A DNA stretch of 64,000 bases. Source: Shewanella electrica (GTDB lineage: Bacteria; Pseudomonadota; Gammaproteobacteria; Enterobacterales; Shewanellaceae). Shown in pieces: positions 18,865-26,202 of this stretch. Numbering within the stretch: position 1 is the stretch's first letter; each line of letters opens with the position of its first letter. Where the stretch lies: the NCBI RefSeq assembly GCF_022321485.1, contig NZ_JAKOGG010000001.1:62001-126000 (forward strand), read 5' to 3'. A model generated the notes under the pieces. It had not been told where the DNA came from. It ran no database searches and saw only the letters and a program-made list of their open reading frames with translations. The position numbers and the translations under genes are program-made.

Positions 18865-21373
18865 TATTCAGTTGCAATGGTTAGTTCCTTCAGTATTAAT
18901 GAGTTCGGATAGGTTGTTAAATTATGCAATTGAAACCACTTCACCGACAGTCACTAATAACGAAACTAAACAGCAAATTTATCGTTTGGCTATGCGAGAC
19001 TACCAAGGGTATCTGTCTGGTAGATTAAGACGGGAAGACATCGACTTAGCACTAAGTCAGTGGATAGATATAGAGAAATCATTTGATTTGCTATCTGTAT
19101 TGGATAAACTTCAGAAGCAATTTATACGCTGGTGTGGTGACCGCTTTGAAGTAGAAAACCATCAGCTTGAATCTTGGCTTGCTTTATTAAGTCAGATTGA
19201 TCCTTCTTGGATAATCGGTGCTGGATATTCTGAGGCAATTGATAATGGTATTTTATCAGTGGAACAGGTCATTAGTTTGATAAGGGAGCAATGCCCCAAT
19301 TCACTGCCAAAACGATTTGATGGCGAACCTGTTGCGGATAATCATGTACATCTTGGAGGGCACGGAAATAATAGCCTTTCAATGGCGGCTTTTGCGTTAT
19401 ACTTAAATAAGAAGCCAAATGATATAACTCGTGAAAGATGGCCTTACCGTGAAGAGCACAGCTTATTTAATAGTGGAATATGTGATCTTACCTTGCTACC
19501 TGTTCTATTCCATCGCCTGTTTGGTTTAATTATCAATGACGAATCAACTAAAGATACTAATAGAACAGACTCAGCATTTGATTGGCAATCATTATTGACT
19601 CATAACGTTACTCCTCATATCTCTAAGTTAATTAATTTTCCAGCTAATAGCCATTTCTTACGTTTATTACATGCTGCTACCAATGAAAATGGTCCAGCTA
19701 GTTGGTTATTAATCACAACTGCTTTTTTGTTATTAATACGTCAAAATGCTTCTGAACATCACAAATGCTTAGTTCAAGCCTTTATACAAACAGCATCGGT
19801 TTTGCGTAACTATATGATTGTATCTGGTGTTGGATTGGGTGATTTTGTCCAATATTTTGGGTTTAAATATCGAAAGCCACTTGTAGGGATAGATTACGGC
19901 AAGCAAAGTCAAATTTATGATCTTTATGACCACCATTTACGTGAATTTAGAATAGTTCAAAATAATTATCATTTTTTTTCGAGTGCAGCCAGAGATTTTA
20001 TTAAGCAAAAGAAGGAGCATCAGGTTCATTTTGTTTATCACTTCACGAGGGGATTTGATAAAAAAGAAGAGTCCAGACGCTATACTTTTGCCCGCAAAAA
20101 AGTATCAAAACAACTCAAAAAATTGAGGGAACTCCTAAGCTCAGTTACTTTTGATGCCTATCCAATCGTTAGTGAAGACTTTACCAAGTCGCAACGAGTT
20201 GATCTACGTGCAATGTTGCGTGGATTTGATGTTGCAGGAAACGAAAACGAGTTACCAATAGAAGTATTTTCGCCTGCATTACGTTTACTGAGAAGTTCCA
20301 GTCACCACTATAAATTTCCTAGAGAGAAACGCTTACGGCAGCCATTTATAACTTTACATGCTGGTGAAGACTATGGGCATATATTGAGTGGGTTAAGGGC
20401 CATTGATGAAGCTGTGACATTTTGTGATTACAAGCCAGGAGATAGGATTGGCCATGGCTTAGCTTTAGGGGTAAATGTTGATAAATGGATAGAGAGACAA
20501 CAACATATTTATCTGCCGTTACAGGAGCACCTCGATAACCTCGTTTGGTGTTATCAAAAAGGCATGGAATTGATCGCTACTTATCCTCAGTTTCAGCCAG
20601 CTGTTATGGTAATTAAGGAAAAAATATATCATTTTTGTCGCGAGTTACATGGTGAAGAACTGTCACCTCAGACACTCCGCCAAGCATGGAAGTTGCGTCG
20701 TAATTGTCCATTAACTATTGATAAACAGAATGATGCTCTTGACACAGAGCTACCAATTTTAGTTCCTGATTTAATGCAAATTATAGATGCTGAAAAAAGT
20801 TGTCCTGTGTCTAGAACTACGGCTTATGATCTCTGGCTAAAATATTTAGGTAGAAAACGTCATGATAAGGACCATAAGCAAATTGTTTCGATTAGTTACG
20901 CAAAAAAATTTGGAATAAATACCATACACTTCCAACCTGGAATACTTGAAGATTCGCTATCAGCTGGTGAACTTGAACTTATCCACGGAATACAAGACTT
21001 GATGTTGGAACAATTCAGTCAGTCGCAGTGGATTTTAGAGGCTTGTCCAACATCAAATGTATATATTGGTCGACTAGAAAGTTATCAAGAACACCCTATT
21101 TTTCGGTGGTCACCGCCAAAACGTGATGACCTTAAACCCGGGGAAAGAGCAAATCGATTTGGAATTCGTCGGGGCCCAGTAAAGGTATGTATTAATACCG
21201 ATGATGCAGGTTTAATGCCAACAACGCTTGAAAATGAACATCGGGTGATAAAAGAATGTGCTATTCACTGCTATGGTGCTAGTGATCAAGATGCTAGTTT
21301 ATGGATTGACTCTATTCGACGTACTGGCGTAGAAGTTTTTCGAACAAATCATCTCAATTGGGTTGTTGAGTAG
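18857..21373 (+). CDS. rdrB: RADAR defence adenosine deaminase RdrB
   Basis: The 838-aa adenosine-deaminase-fold protein keeps all catalytic elements of the ADA family, spread over a much longer chain: metal ligands in HVH (H163, H165), HAGE (H501, catalytic E504), RIGHG (H533), CPTSN (730-734) and NTDD (D782, D783). The ordinary enzyme is about 350 aa; the roughly 330-aa insertion between HVH and HAGE and the N-terminal extension are typical of RdrB. RdrB converts adenosine to inosine (reported for RNA and for adenine nucleotides) with RdrA in a large assembly to stop phage growth. The ATG overlaps the rdrA stop by 8 bp, so translation is coupled. No third RADAR gene was seen. Confidence 0.88.
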   Translation: MLNIQLQWLVPSVLMSSDRLLNYAIETTSPTVTNNETKQQIYRLAMRDYQGYLSGRLRREDIDLALSQWIDIEKSFDLLSVLDKLQKQFIRWCGDRFEVENHQLESWLALLSQIDPSWIIGAGYSEAIDNGILSVEQVISLIREQCPNSLPKRFDGEPVADNHVHLGGHGNNSLSMAAFALYLNKKPNDITRERWPYREEHSLFNSGICDLTLLPVLFHRLFGLIINDESTKDTNRTDSAFDWQSLLTHNVTPHISKLINFPANSHFLRLLHAATNENGPASWLLITTAFLLLIRQNASEHHKCLVQAFIQTASVLRNYMIVSGVGLGDFVQYFGFKYRKPLVGIDYGKQSQIYDLYDHHLREFRIVQNNYHFFSSAARDFIKQKKEHQVHFVYHFTRGFDKKEESRRYTFARKKVSKQLKKLRELLSSVTFDAYPIVSEDFTKSQRVDLRAMLRGFDVAGNENELPIEVFSPALRLLRSSSHHYKFPREKRLRQPFITLHAGEDYGHILSGLRAIDEAVTFCDYKPGDRIGHGLALGVNVDKWIERQQHIYLPLQEHLDNLVWCYQKGMELIATYPQFQPAVMVIKEKIYHFCRELHGEELSPQTLRQAWKLRRNCPLTIDKQNDALDTELPILVPDLMQIIDAEKSCPVSRTTAYDLWLKYLGRKRHDKDHKQIVSISYAKKFGINTIHFQPGILEDSLSAGELELIHGIQDLMLEQFSQSQWILEACPTSNVYIGRLESYQEHPIFRWSPPKRDDLKPGERANRFGIRRGPVKVCINTDDAGLMPTTLENEHRVIKECAIHCYGASDQDASLWIDSIRRTGVEVFRTNHLNWVVE

Positions 21374-21422
21374 TTTCACTTATGTACATTGAAACTAAAT
21401 AGTTCGAAAATATTTTATTTAG

Positions 21423-21450
21423 GAAAGGCGAACTAAAATGTTCGCTTTTG
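21423..21450 (+). terminator. Terminator after rdrB and right copy of the 27-bp direct repeat
   Basis: GCGAAC TAAAAT GTTCGC followed by TTTT lies 50 bp after the rdrB stop. It matches the gcvP terminator (16049-16075) at 24 of 27 positions in the same orientation. It may be both a terminator and an insertion scar. Confidence 0.7.
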
Positions 21451-21726
21451 GTTTATATGAAAAACAATTATTTGGTCTTTCTAAATAATTTTTATTAGTG
21501 AAATGATGAAGTGTATTAGTGGGGAGGTCTTGTTTTTCTACTTTCCGTTAGGCAGTAGTACGGCCAAGTACGTTCAGCTTAGGTAAAATGGCATGGCCAT
21601 TGAGTTTAGAGCTCGCCAAGGTCGCTTTATCACGTTACCTCGCGAAGATTGAGCTAGTACAAATCATTGAAAGCCGATGTTGATTTGTCTTGTCTACCCT
21701 TGTTATTCACCTCAGCCCAATCGCAA
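21451..21726. other. Non-coding gap with possible gene remnant
   Basis: This stretch between the island terminator and the phospholipase gene starts AT-rich and becomes balanced after about 21540. Around 21560-21680 a short open stretch on the plus strand reads GKMAWPLSLELAKVALS and has gene-like composition, but it lacks a convincing start and ends at a stop near 21680. It may be the tail of a decayed gene at the island edge. No named feature can be supported. Confidence 0.3.
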
Positions 21727-23265
21727 CTACAAAATATTCTTCGGCACAATTCTGCGTAATTTCACCCCGATGCGCTTGGATAAACTCTCCTCGCTGTCGG
21801 GGTTAAAGTCTTTGGTGATCTGCCATGCGTTGTCGGCTTCCATCTCTTTTAGCATGGAGGCTTTTACCTCTTGGGTAATCTCGGGTGAGTCAATCACTGT
21901 GATACTTTCAGTATTCAGGTTGGCGCTACGGGGATCAAAGTTGTAGGTGCCAATTACGGTGATGTGGTTATCAATGGTCATGGTTTTGGCATGTAGGCCA
22001 AAAATCGGCACGGTGGGTGAGCGTTTGTACATGTGCTCCGACATCACCCGTTGCCTGATTTTGGCGTCGGGTTTGAATTCATACACTTCTACGCCGGTAG
22101 CTAATAATGCGGCTCGGTTGCGTTGATATCCGCTAAACGCTTCTAGGTTGTCGTTGGAGGCTAAGCTGTTGGTGAGAATTTTAATGCTGATACCTTGCTC
22201 AACCAATTTACGCAGGAATGCTCGGTCGCTTTTGGTGGTAATCAGATAGGGCGTTTGAATCACAATGCTGTCGCTGGCGCTTTCAGCCAGTGCGACCAAT
22301 TTATCGTTGGTGATGCTGCCGCCGCCGAGGAAATGGCTGCGGTCATTTTTGCCCGGTATGTCAGCCACGTATTCCACGTTATCGACAAATAAAAACTTAC
22401 CTTCATCCGCAAGCTGCTGGAAGGTGGCGGGTACGTCTTCAATCTCTGCCCTAATCTCAGGGCTGAAATTGGCGGGGTTGCAGGCGTAGGAATGTAGCCG
22501 CGAAAATTCAGGATTTACCGGGTAGGGCAGATTATCAAACAGGGTTGCAATGGAAACGCTGAGGCTGCTTTGCCAATACTGCTCAAAGGAGTTCTCCACT
22601 GACTGAACTGCTTTACCGGCCAGAAAAACGTCGCGGTCTCTAAAGTTATATTCGTGGTCGAACCCAAAATATTCATCGGCAATATTGCGGCCGCCGGTAA
22701 TGGCAACTTGCTGATCAACTAGGAACACCTTGTTGTGCATGCGTTGGTTGATGCCGTGAAAATCGGTCAGCAGCGCAGTAACCTTTTGCACGATATTCTT
22801 ACCCACGTTCACGTTGGGGTTGTAGATTTTAATCTCGATATTTTTGTGGGCGTCTAACATTAATAGCTCGTCGCCGCGCGCTTCCAACATGATATCGTCC
22901 ACCAATACCCGCACTTTTACGCCGCGCTCAGCCGCTCGTACTAAATAGTCGGTAGCAATCAACCCTACGTTATCAATGGAAAAGATAAAGTATTGTACGT
23001 CGATGGTTTTCTCCGCCCGCTCGGCTAGCCAAGCCCGCGACATCATTGCCTCTGTGCCTTGCTCTAATACATAAACACCGGTCTTGTGCTGCATCTCATT
23101 GGCGTAGGGCGCGGTAAATTCAGAGAGTGTTTGTGTGGTACTTGTTGGCGGCACTGCGCAATAGTCTTGATCTGATAACGGCACACTATCCGGCGCTGAC
23201 GCACAGCCAGCAATGAGCAGCAAGATAGACGCTAAAGCGCTATGGGCGCAGGTTTTGTTGGGCAT
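21727..23265 (-). CDS. Phospholipase D family lipoprotein, ClsC/YmdC-like cardiolipin synthase
   Basis: The 512-aa product has a lipoprotein signal (LIAGC, Cys at residue 21) and two HKD catalytic motifs: HNKVFLVD (H177, K179, D184) followed by GGRN, and HAKTMTID (H425, K427, D432) followed by GTYNFDPRS. This two-motif architecture and the DVQYFIF and RVLVDD landmarks resemble E. coli ClsC (YmdC), which makes cardiolipin with phosphatidylethanolamine as donor; a nuclease or other phosphatidyltransferase role is less likely. The lipoprotein signal would anchor it at the envelope. The ATG at 23265 is chosen over a TTG six codons upstream. It is convergent with the RADAR island. Confidence 0.85.
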   Translation of the reverse strand: MPNKTCAHSALASILLLIAGCASAPDSVPLSDQDYCAVPPTSTTQTLSEFTAPYANEMQHKTGVYVLEQGTEAMMSRAWLAERAEKTIDVQYFIFSIDNVGLIATDYLVRAAERGVKVRVLVDDIMLEARGDELLMLDAHKNIEIKIYNPNVNVGKNIVQKVTALLTDFHGINQRMHNKVFLVDQQVAITGGRNIADEYFGFDHEYNFRDRDVFLAGKAVQSVENSFEQYWQSSLSVSIATLFDNLPYPVNPEFSRLHSYACNPANFSPEIRAEIEDVPATFQQLADEGKFLFVDNVEYVADIPGKNDRSHFLGGGSITNDKLVALAESASDSIVIQTPYLITTKSDRAFLRKLVEQGISIKILTNSLASNDNLEAFSGYQRNRAALLATGVEVYEFKPDAKIRQRVMSEHMYKRSPTVPIFGLHAKTMTIDNHITVIGTYNFDPRSANLNTESITVIDSPEITQEVKASMLKEMEADNAWQITKDFNPDSEESLSKRIGVKLRRIVPKNIL

Positions 23266-23416
23266 AAGGCAGATAACAAGCAAATATATTTATGTTGGAA
23301 TTGAGTAACATACTCGTTTGAGCAAACGATGTCACCGCTACGGTTGTTATCTCGCACTAGAACATCTGACTGATTCCCCCTCAGTTATTCAACAAAAAAT
23401 AATCAACAAAAAATGT

Positions 23417-23540
23417 GGACAGGCATAAACTCTAAAACGTAACCAACTGGCAAAAAATTAAAAGAAAATGAGGACAGGCATTAACTTTAAAAAAGAGATC
23501 TATGGGTAAAACCCATAGGAACGCACGAAAAATCAGGACA
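23417..23540. repeat. Left cluster of GGACAGGCA motifs flanking the RAYT gene
   Basis: GGACAGGCA occurs at 23417-23425 and 23472-23480, each after an A-rich run, and a shortened GGACA at 23536-23540. The reverse complement TGCCTGTCC occurs four times on the other side of the transposase gene. A small palindrome (CTATGGGT AAA ACCCATAG, 23500-23518) lies between. The 480 bp between the phospholipase and transposase genes holds nothing else recognisable. Confidence 0.7.
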
Positions 23541-23746
23541 TCCACGGTATTGCTTGAGCATTGCTTGGTGGCTTTTTTCTTCTGCGGGGGTCTGCGCTAT
23601 TGTCGTTTGATGCAAAGTGAAGCTGATTTGGCTTCTTTTTGTGAATCGCAATGGCTGATAGCTAACTGATGGCGGATTTTGAATATACGTGGTCGATGAA
23701 GTTCGCTAGAGCTTCATCATTAGTGAACGAACAGGTGAGAACGGTG

Positions 23747-24784
23747 TTACTGATATAGGTCTTTGCTGTATTGTTTGCCTTTACACCACCTGCCACCTTG
23801 GCGGGCTTTGAATTCACACATTGCTGCCCAATTGCCACAAGCATGGGCATATTGTTTGTGGAATTCGGTGGCACTATGCATCCACGCATCCTTAGCGATC
23901 CCTAATTGTAGTAAGAGGCTGGGAACGGCATCAGCGATAGCTCCGTGTTTATCTGGCCGAATAGTACGACCAGTCCAATCAACCAGTTCGAGGTAATCAG
24001 CAAAGTGGAAGGGAATACCTGTTTGGGTGGCTGATTGCATTGCTCCATCAAAATGTAATAGCGGTTTTAACGATACGCTGGTATTACGTTGAGGTGTGTA
24101 TTTCTGTTCGGTGGCTGTCGCAGCATTTGTTATTAGCTTTTGATGCTGTTGCTCTTTCAAACGCGCTTGTATTGAGGTGAAATCGGAGGTCACGATGCTG
24201 TCGGCAATCCCTTCGCGAATTGGATTTAAATCCACATACATCATGCAGGTTAGTAGCGCTTGTTCGTCGAGTAGCGCTTGAGACTTAAAGCGACCTTCCC
24301 AAAATACACCTGTGCATTCGTCCTCTTTATTGGCTTTGCGGGCTATCCCTTCATTGAGACAGCGCATAAACCAACTAATATCAGCTAGGCGTTTTCGCCA
24401 TTCTTCAACTAAACCATCCAGCTGTAATTGCAGCGTTTTATCAAGTTTTTCACCTTTCAAGAATTGCGCAACTAACATCGGCGGGTGAAATAACTGCGTC
24501 CAGCGTTCGATTACGTCTGCTGTGGTCAGCGCTCGTTGGTTCGCAACATCAATTTTTAACACGAGATGATAGTGATTACTCATCACTGCATAGGCGCAAA
24601 TATCGATACAGAAGATGGCAGAAAGCTGACGGATTTTAGTGGCTATCCATTCGCGTCGATGCTCATAACTACGGCCTGTTACAGCATCTTCACCACACAA
24701 AAATGCGCGACGGACGCAACGGTTAATGACGTGGTAGTAAGGGGTAGATTCAACATCAATCAAACGTCGGCGGGCAACGGTCAT
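23747..24784 (-). CDS. REP-associated tyrosine transposase (RAYT, IS200-like Y1 family)
   Basis: The 345-aa product has the Y1/HUH fold of TnpA_REP proteins: an N-terminal YYHVINRCVRRAFLCGED, the HUH motif in AYAVMSNHYHLVLKID (H71, H73) and the characteristic GVFWEGRFKSQALLD followed by YVDLNPIREGI. Such proteins act at single-stranded hairpins and are domesticated housekeepers of REP repeats rather than ordinary insertion sequences. AAGGAG lies 7 bp before the ATG. The gene is flanked on both sides by clusters of one 9-bp motif in opposite orientations, which are probably its own recognition sequences. It is intact. Confidence 0.85.
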   Translation of the reverse strand: MTVARRRLIDVESTPYYHVINRCVRRAFLCGEDAVTGRSYEHRREWIATKIRQLSAIFCIDICAYAVMSNHYHLVLKIDVANQRALTTADVIERWTQLFHPPMLVAQFLKGEKLDKTLQLQLDGLVEEWRKRLADISWFMRCLNEGIARKANKEDECTGVFWEGRFKSQALLDEQALLTCMMYVDLNPIREGIADSIVTSDFTSIQARLKEQQHQKLITNAATATEQKYTPQRNTSVSLKPLLHFDGAMQSATQTGIPFHFADYLELVDWTGRTIRPDKHGAIADAVPSLLLQLGIAKDAWMHSATEFHKQYAHACGNWAAMCEFKARQGGRWCKGKQYSKDLYQ

Positions 24785-24874
24785 AACAACACTCCTTGTT
24801 GTATAAGCTCAGATCACTCCATGTGATAAGTCCAGAGTAACGGAAGTGTGACTCGGTCGGCAATAAGAAAGTAG

Positions 24875-25140
24875 TGCCTGTCCTAAGTTAGGTTTTTCCG
24901 AATGTATGTTGTGCCTGTCCTGATTGGAGGTGGTGCAGTAGATGCCATCAAGGGAGAACACTGGCTGTAAATCGATGTATCGGTCATATCCTGCTGGTAC
25001 TTGTTTTTTGTTTTCTTCGTTAGTAAAGAAAATCATGCCTGTCCTCATTTAAGTTGCTGGCTGTAAATCGATGTATCAGTCATATCCTGCTGGTATTTGT
25101 TTTTTGTTTTCTTCGTTGGTTCAGAAAATCATGCCTGTCC
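24875..25140. repeat. Right cluster of TGCCTGTCC motifs flanking the RAYT gene
   Basis: TGCCTGTCC occurs at 24875-24883, 24912-24920, 25036-25044 and 25132-25140, each followed by T and an AT-rich stretch. These are the inverse of the GGACAGGCA copies at 23417 and 23472, so the transposase gene is enclosed by inverted repeat clusters. The last two copies sit at equivalent places in the 96-bp tandem duplication. Confidence 0.75.
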
Positions 25141-25152
25141 TAGTTTAAGTTC
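24961..25152. repeat. Two tandem copies of a 96-bp unit
   Basis: The units 24961-25056 and 25057-25152 both begin CTGGCTGTAAATCGATGTAT and both end with the TGCCTGTCC motif and TTAAGTT. They differ at only a handful of positions. The unit has no ORF of its own; open frames crossing it are incidental. Confidence 0.85.
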
Positions 25153-25317
25153 ATGATTTACTTACTAAGTCATTGTCACAAGACATTTTCTAACAAGTTA
25201 GAAAAAGAGCGCGTTGTCTCGATAACATGCGCATTTGCGATTGAGCAGCGACTTGAGCTGGTTGAACTATGGAAAAGAGAATGCGAACAAATAGCATTTT
25301 CGCTTAGCCAGCCTTAG
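25153..25317 (+). CDS. Small hypothetical protein, 54 aa
   Basis: An ATG immediately after the second 96-bp repeat opens a 54-codon frame (MIYLLSHCHKTFSNKLEKE..., ending ECEQIAFSLSQP). The second half is helical and charged, like a real protein C-terminus. No good ribosome-binding site is seen, so this may be the remains of a longer gene cut off by the repeat. No family was recognised. Confidence 0.35.
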   Translation: MIYLLSHCHKTFSNKLEKERVVSITCAFAIEQRLELVELWKRECEQIAFSLSQP

Positions 25318-25438
25318 CAGAGGAAGTTTCATTTTTTACTTATATTCTGTGACGGCGGTGGCAGCACTTGTGCGTGAAATGCTTAAAATTACTGCAAACT
25401 TAATGCTCGTTCATGAGCGATAAAAACGGGGTTGATGC

Positions 25439-25582
25439 ATGGATTGGGAAGCGTTTTTAGCCGTGGGTGCGATGTCAGTTTTGCTGGTGTTGGTATTGTT
25501 GTCGGCGGGATCTTGGTTGAGCAGTTGGTTAGTTAAAGAGTATCGCTTCGCCGCATCACATCGCCCGTCTAGCCGTCAATAG
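25439..25582 (+). CDS. Small single-pass membrane protein, 47 aa
   Basis: The 47-aa product begins MDWEAFLAVGAMSVLLVLVL, one hydrophobic helix, then a basic tail (KEYRFAASHRPSSRQ). Its first 30 residues align with those of the next gene (MDWQAFFAVGAAILVLAVVL), so the two are tandem paralogs, this one lacking the rest. A GGGG run lies just upstream. A terminator (25608-25640) separates it from the next gene. Function unknown. Confidence 0.6.
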   Translation: MDWEAFLAVGAMSVLLVLVLLSAGSWLSSWLVKEYRFAASHRPSSRQ

Positions 25583-25607
25583 GCGGTATTCTTGAAAGTA
25601 TTTGTGC

Positions 25608-25640
25608 GCCGTTGTTTGCTGATTGCAACAACGGCGTTTT
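25608..25640 (+). terminator. Terminator between the two small membrane protein genes
   Basis: CGCCGTTGTT ... AACAACGGCG is a perfect 10-bp stem followed by TTTTCGTTT. Confidence 0.8.
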
Positions 25641-25772
25641 CGTTTGAGCGCCTAGCGTACCGTGCGGCGGATTAAGCAATTGGTTACATTCTTTGGCTGT
25701 TCACGCGCGCTAACGGGATGATGCTGGCTGCTAAGTGTCGTTAAAGCGGTTGAGTAACAAGGATAAGTACAC

Positions 25773-26120
25773 ATGGATTGGCAAGCGTTTTTTGCCGTTG
25801 GTGCGGCGATCTTGGTGCTGGCAGTGGTGTTATTGGTGCCGGGGTTGATGCTGGGGCGGCGACTGAGTAAGTGTTCATCAAATACGTTTTTGACTGGCGT
25901 TATTAACAAACGCTTTGGCGTGGTCGTGACGATTTTTGTGCTGCTGTGTGTCGCAGCAACTGCGGCACGTTATGTTGCGCCAACGTCATTTATCGGCCAG
26001 TGGACGGCAAGCAATGCAGGCTTATACAGTTTTATCGCGGTGCTGGCCGTATTGGTGACTGTTATCGAAAAACTGTTGCAGGCGTGCGGTATTAACCTGC
26101 TGCATGACGGTAAACAATAA
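25773..26120 (+). CDS. Small integral membrane protein, 115 aa
   Basis: The 115-aa product has three hydrophobic helices (about residues 6-28, 49-68 and 84-102). The N-terminus is a near copy of the preceding 47-aa protein. It has no enzymatic motif and no recognised family. ACAAGGATAAGTACAC before the ATG contains a plausible ribosome-binding site (AAGGA). Single-gene unit ending at a palindrome. Confidence 0.7.
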   Translation: MDWQAFFAVGAAILVLAVVLLVPGLMLGRRLSKCSSNTFLTGVINKRFGVVVTIFVLLCVAATAARYVAPTSFIGQWTASNAGLYSFIAVLAVLVTVIEKLLQACGINLLHDGKQ

Positions 26121-26150
26121 CCGCTAGCCAGAGCGGTTAACGGTTATTGT
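26114..26150. terminator. Nested palindrome, probable bidirectional terminator
   Basis: ACAATAACCG and CGGTTATTGT form an outer 10-bp stem, while AACCGCT and AGCGGTT inside can form a competing shorter hairpin. It overlaps the end of the 115-aa gene and faces the convergent gene at 26203. Confidence 0.5.
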
Positions 26151-26202
26151 AAATCTCAATTCCTGTAAGCCGTTGCGAATGCGGCTAGAAGTTAAATCTC
26201 GA

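Noticed and set aside
21374-21726. Third RADAR gene (accessory membrane protein)
   Set aside because: No ORF with a membrane-helix profile lies between rdrB and the phospholipase gene.
23662-23889. 75-codon minus-strand frame overlapping the RAYT 3' end
   Set aside because: It lies mostly inside the transposase gene in another frame and has no start signal.
24809-25048. 79-codon minus-strand frame upstream of the RAYT gene
   Set aside because: It runs through the repeats and two TGCCTGTCC motifs, has no good ribosome-binding site, and looks incidental.
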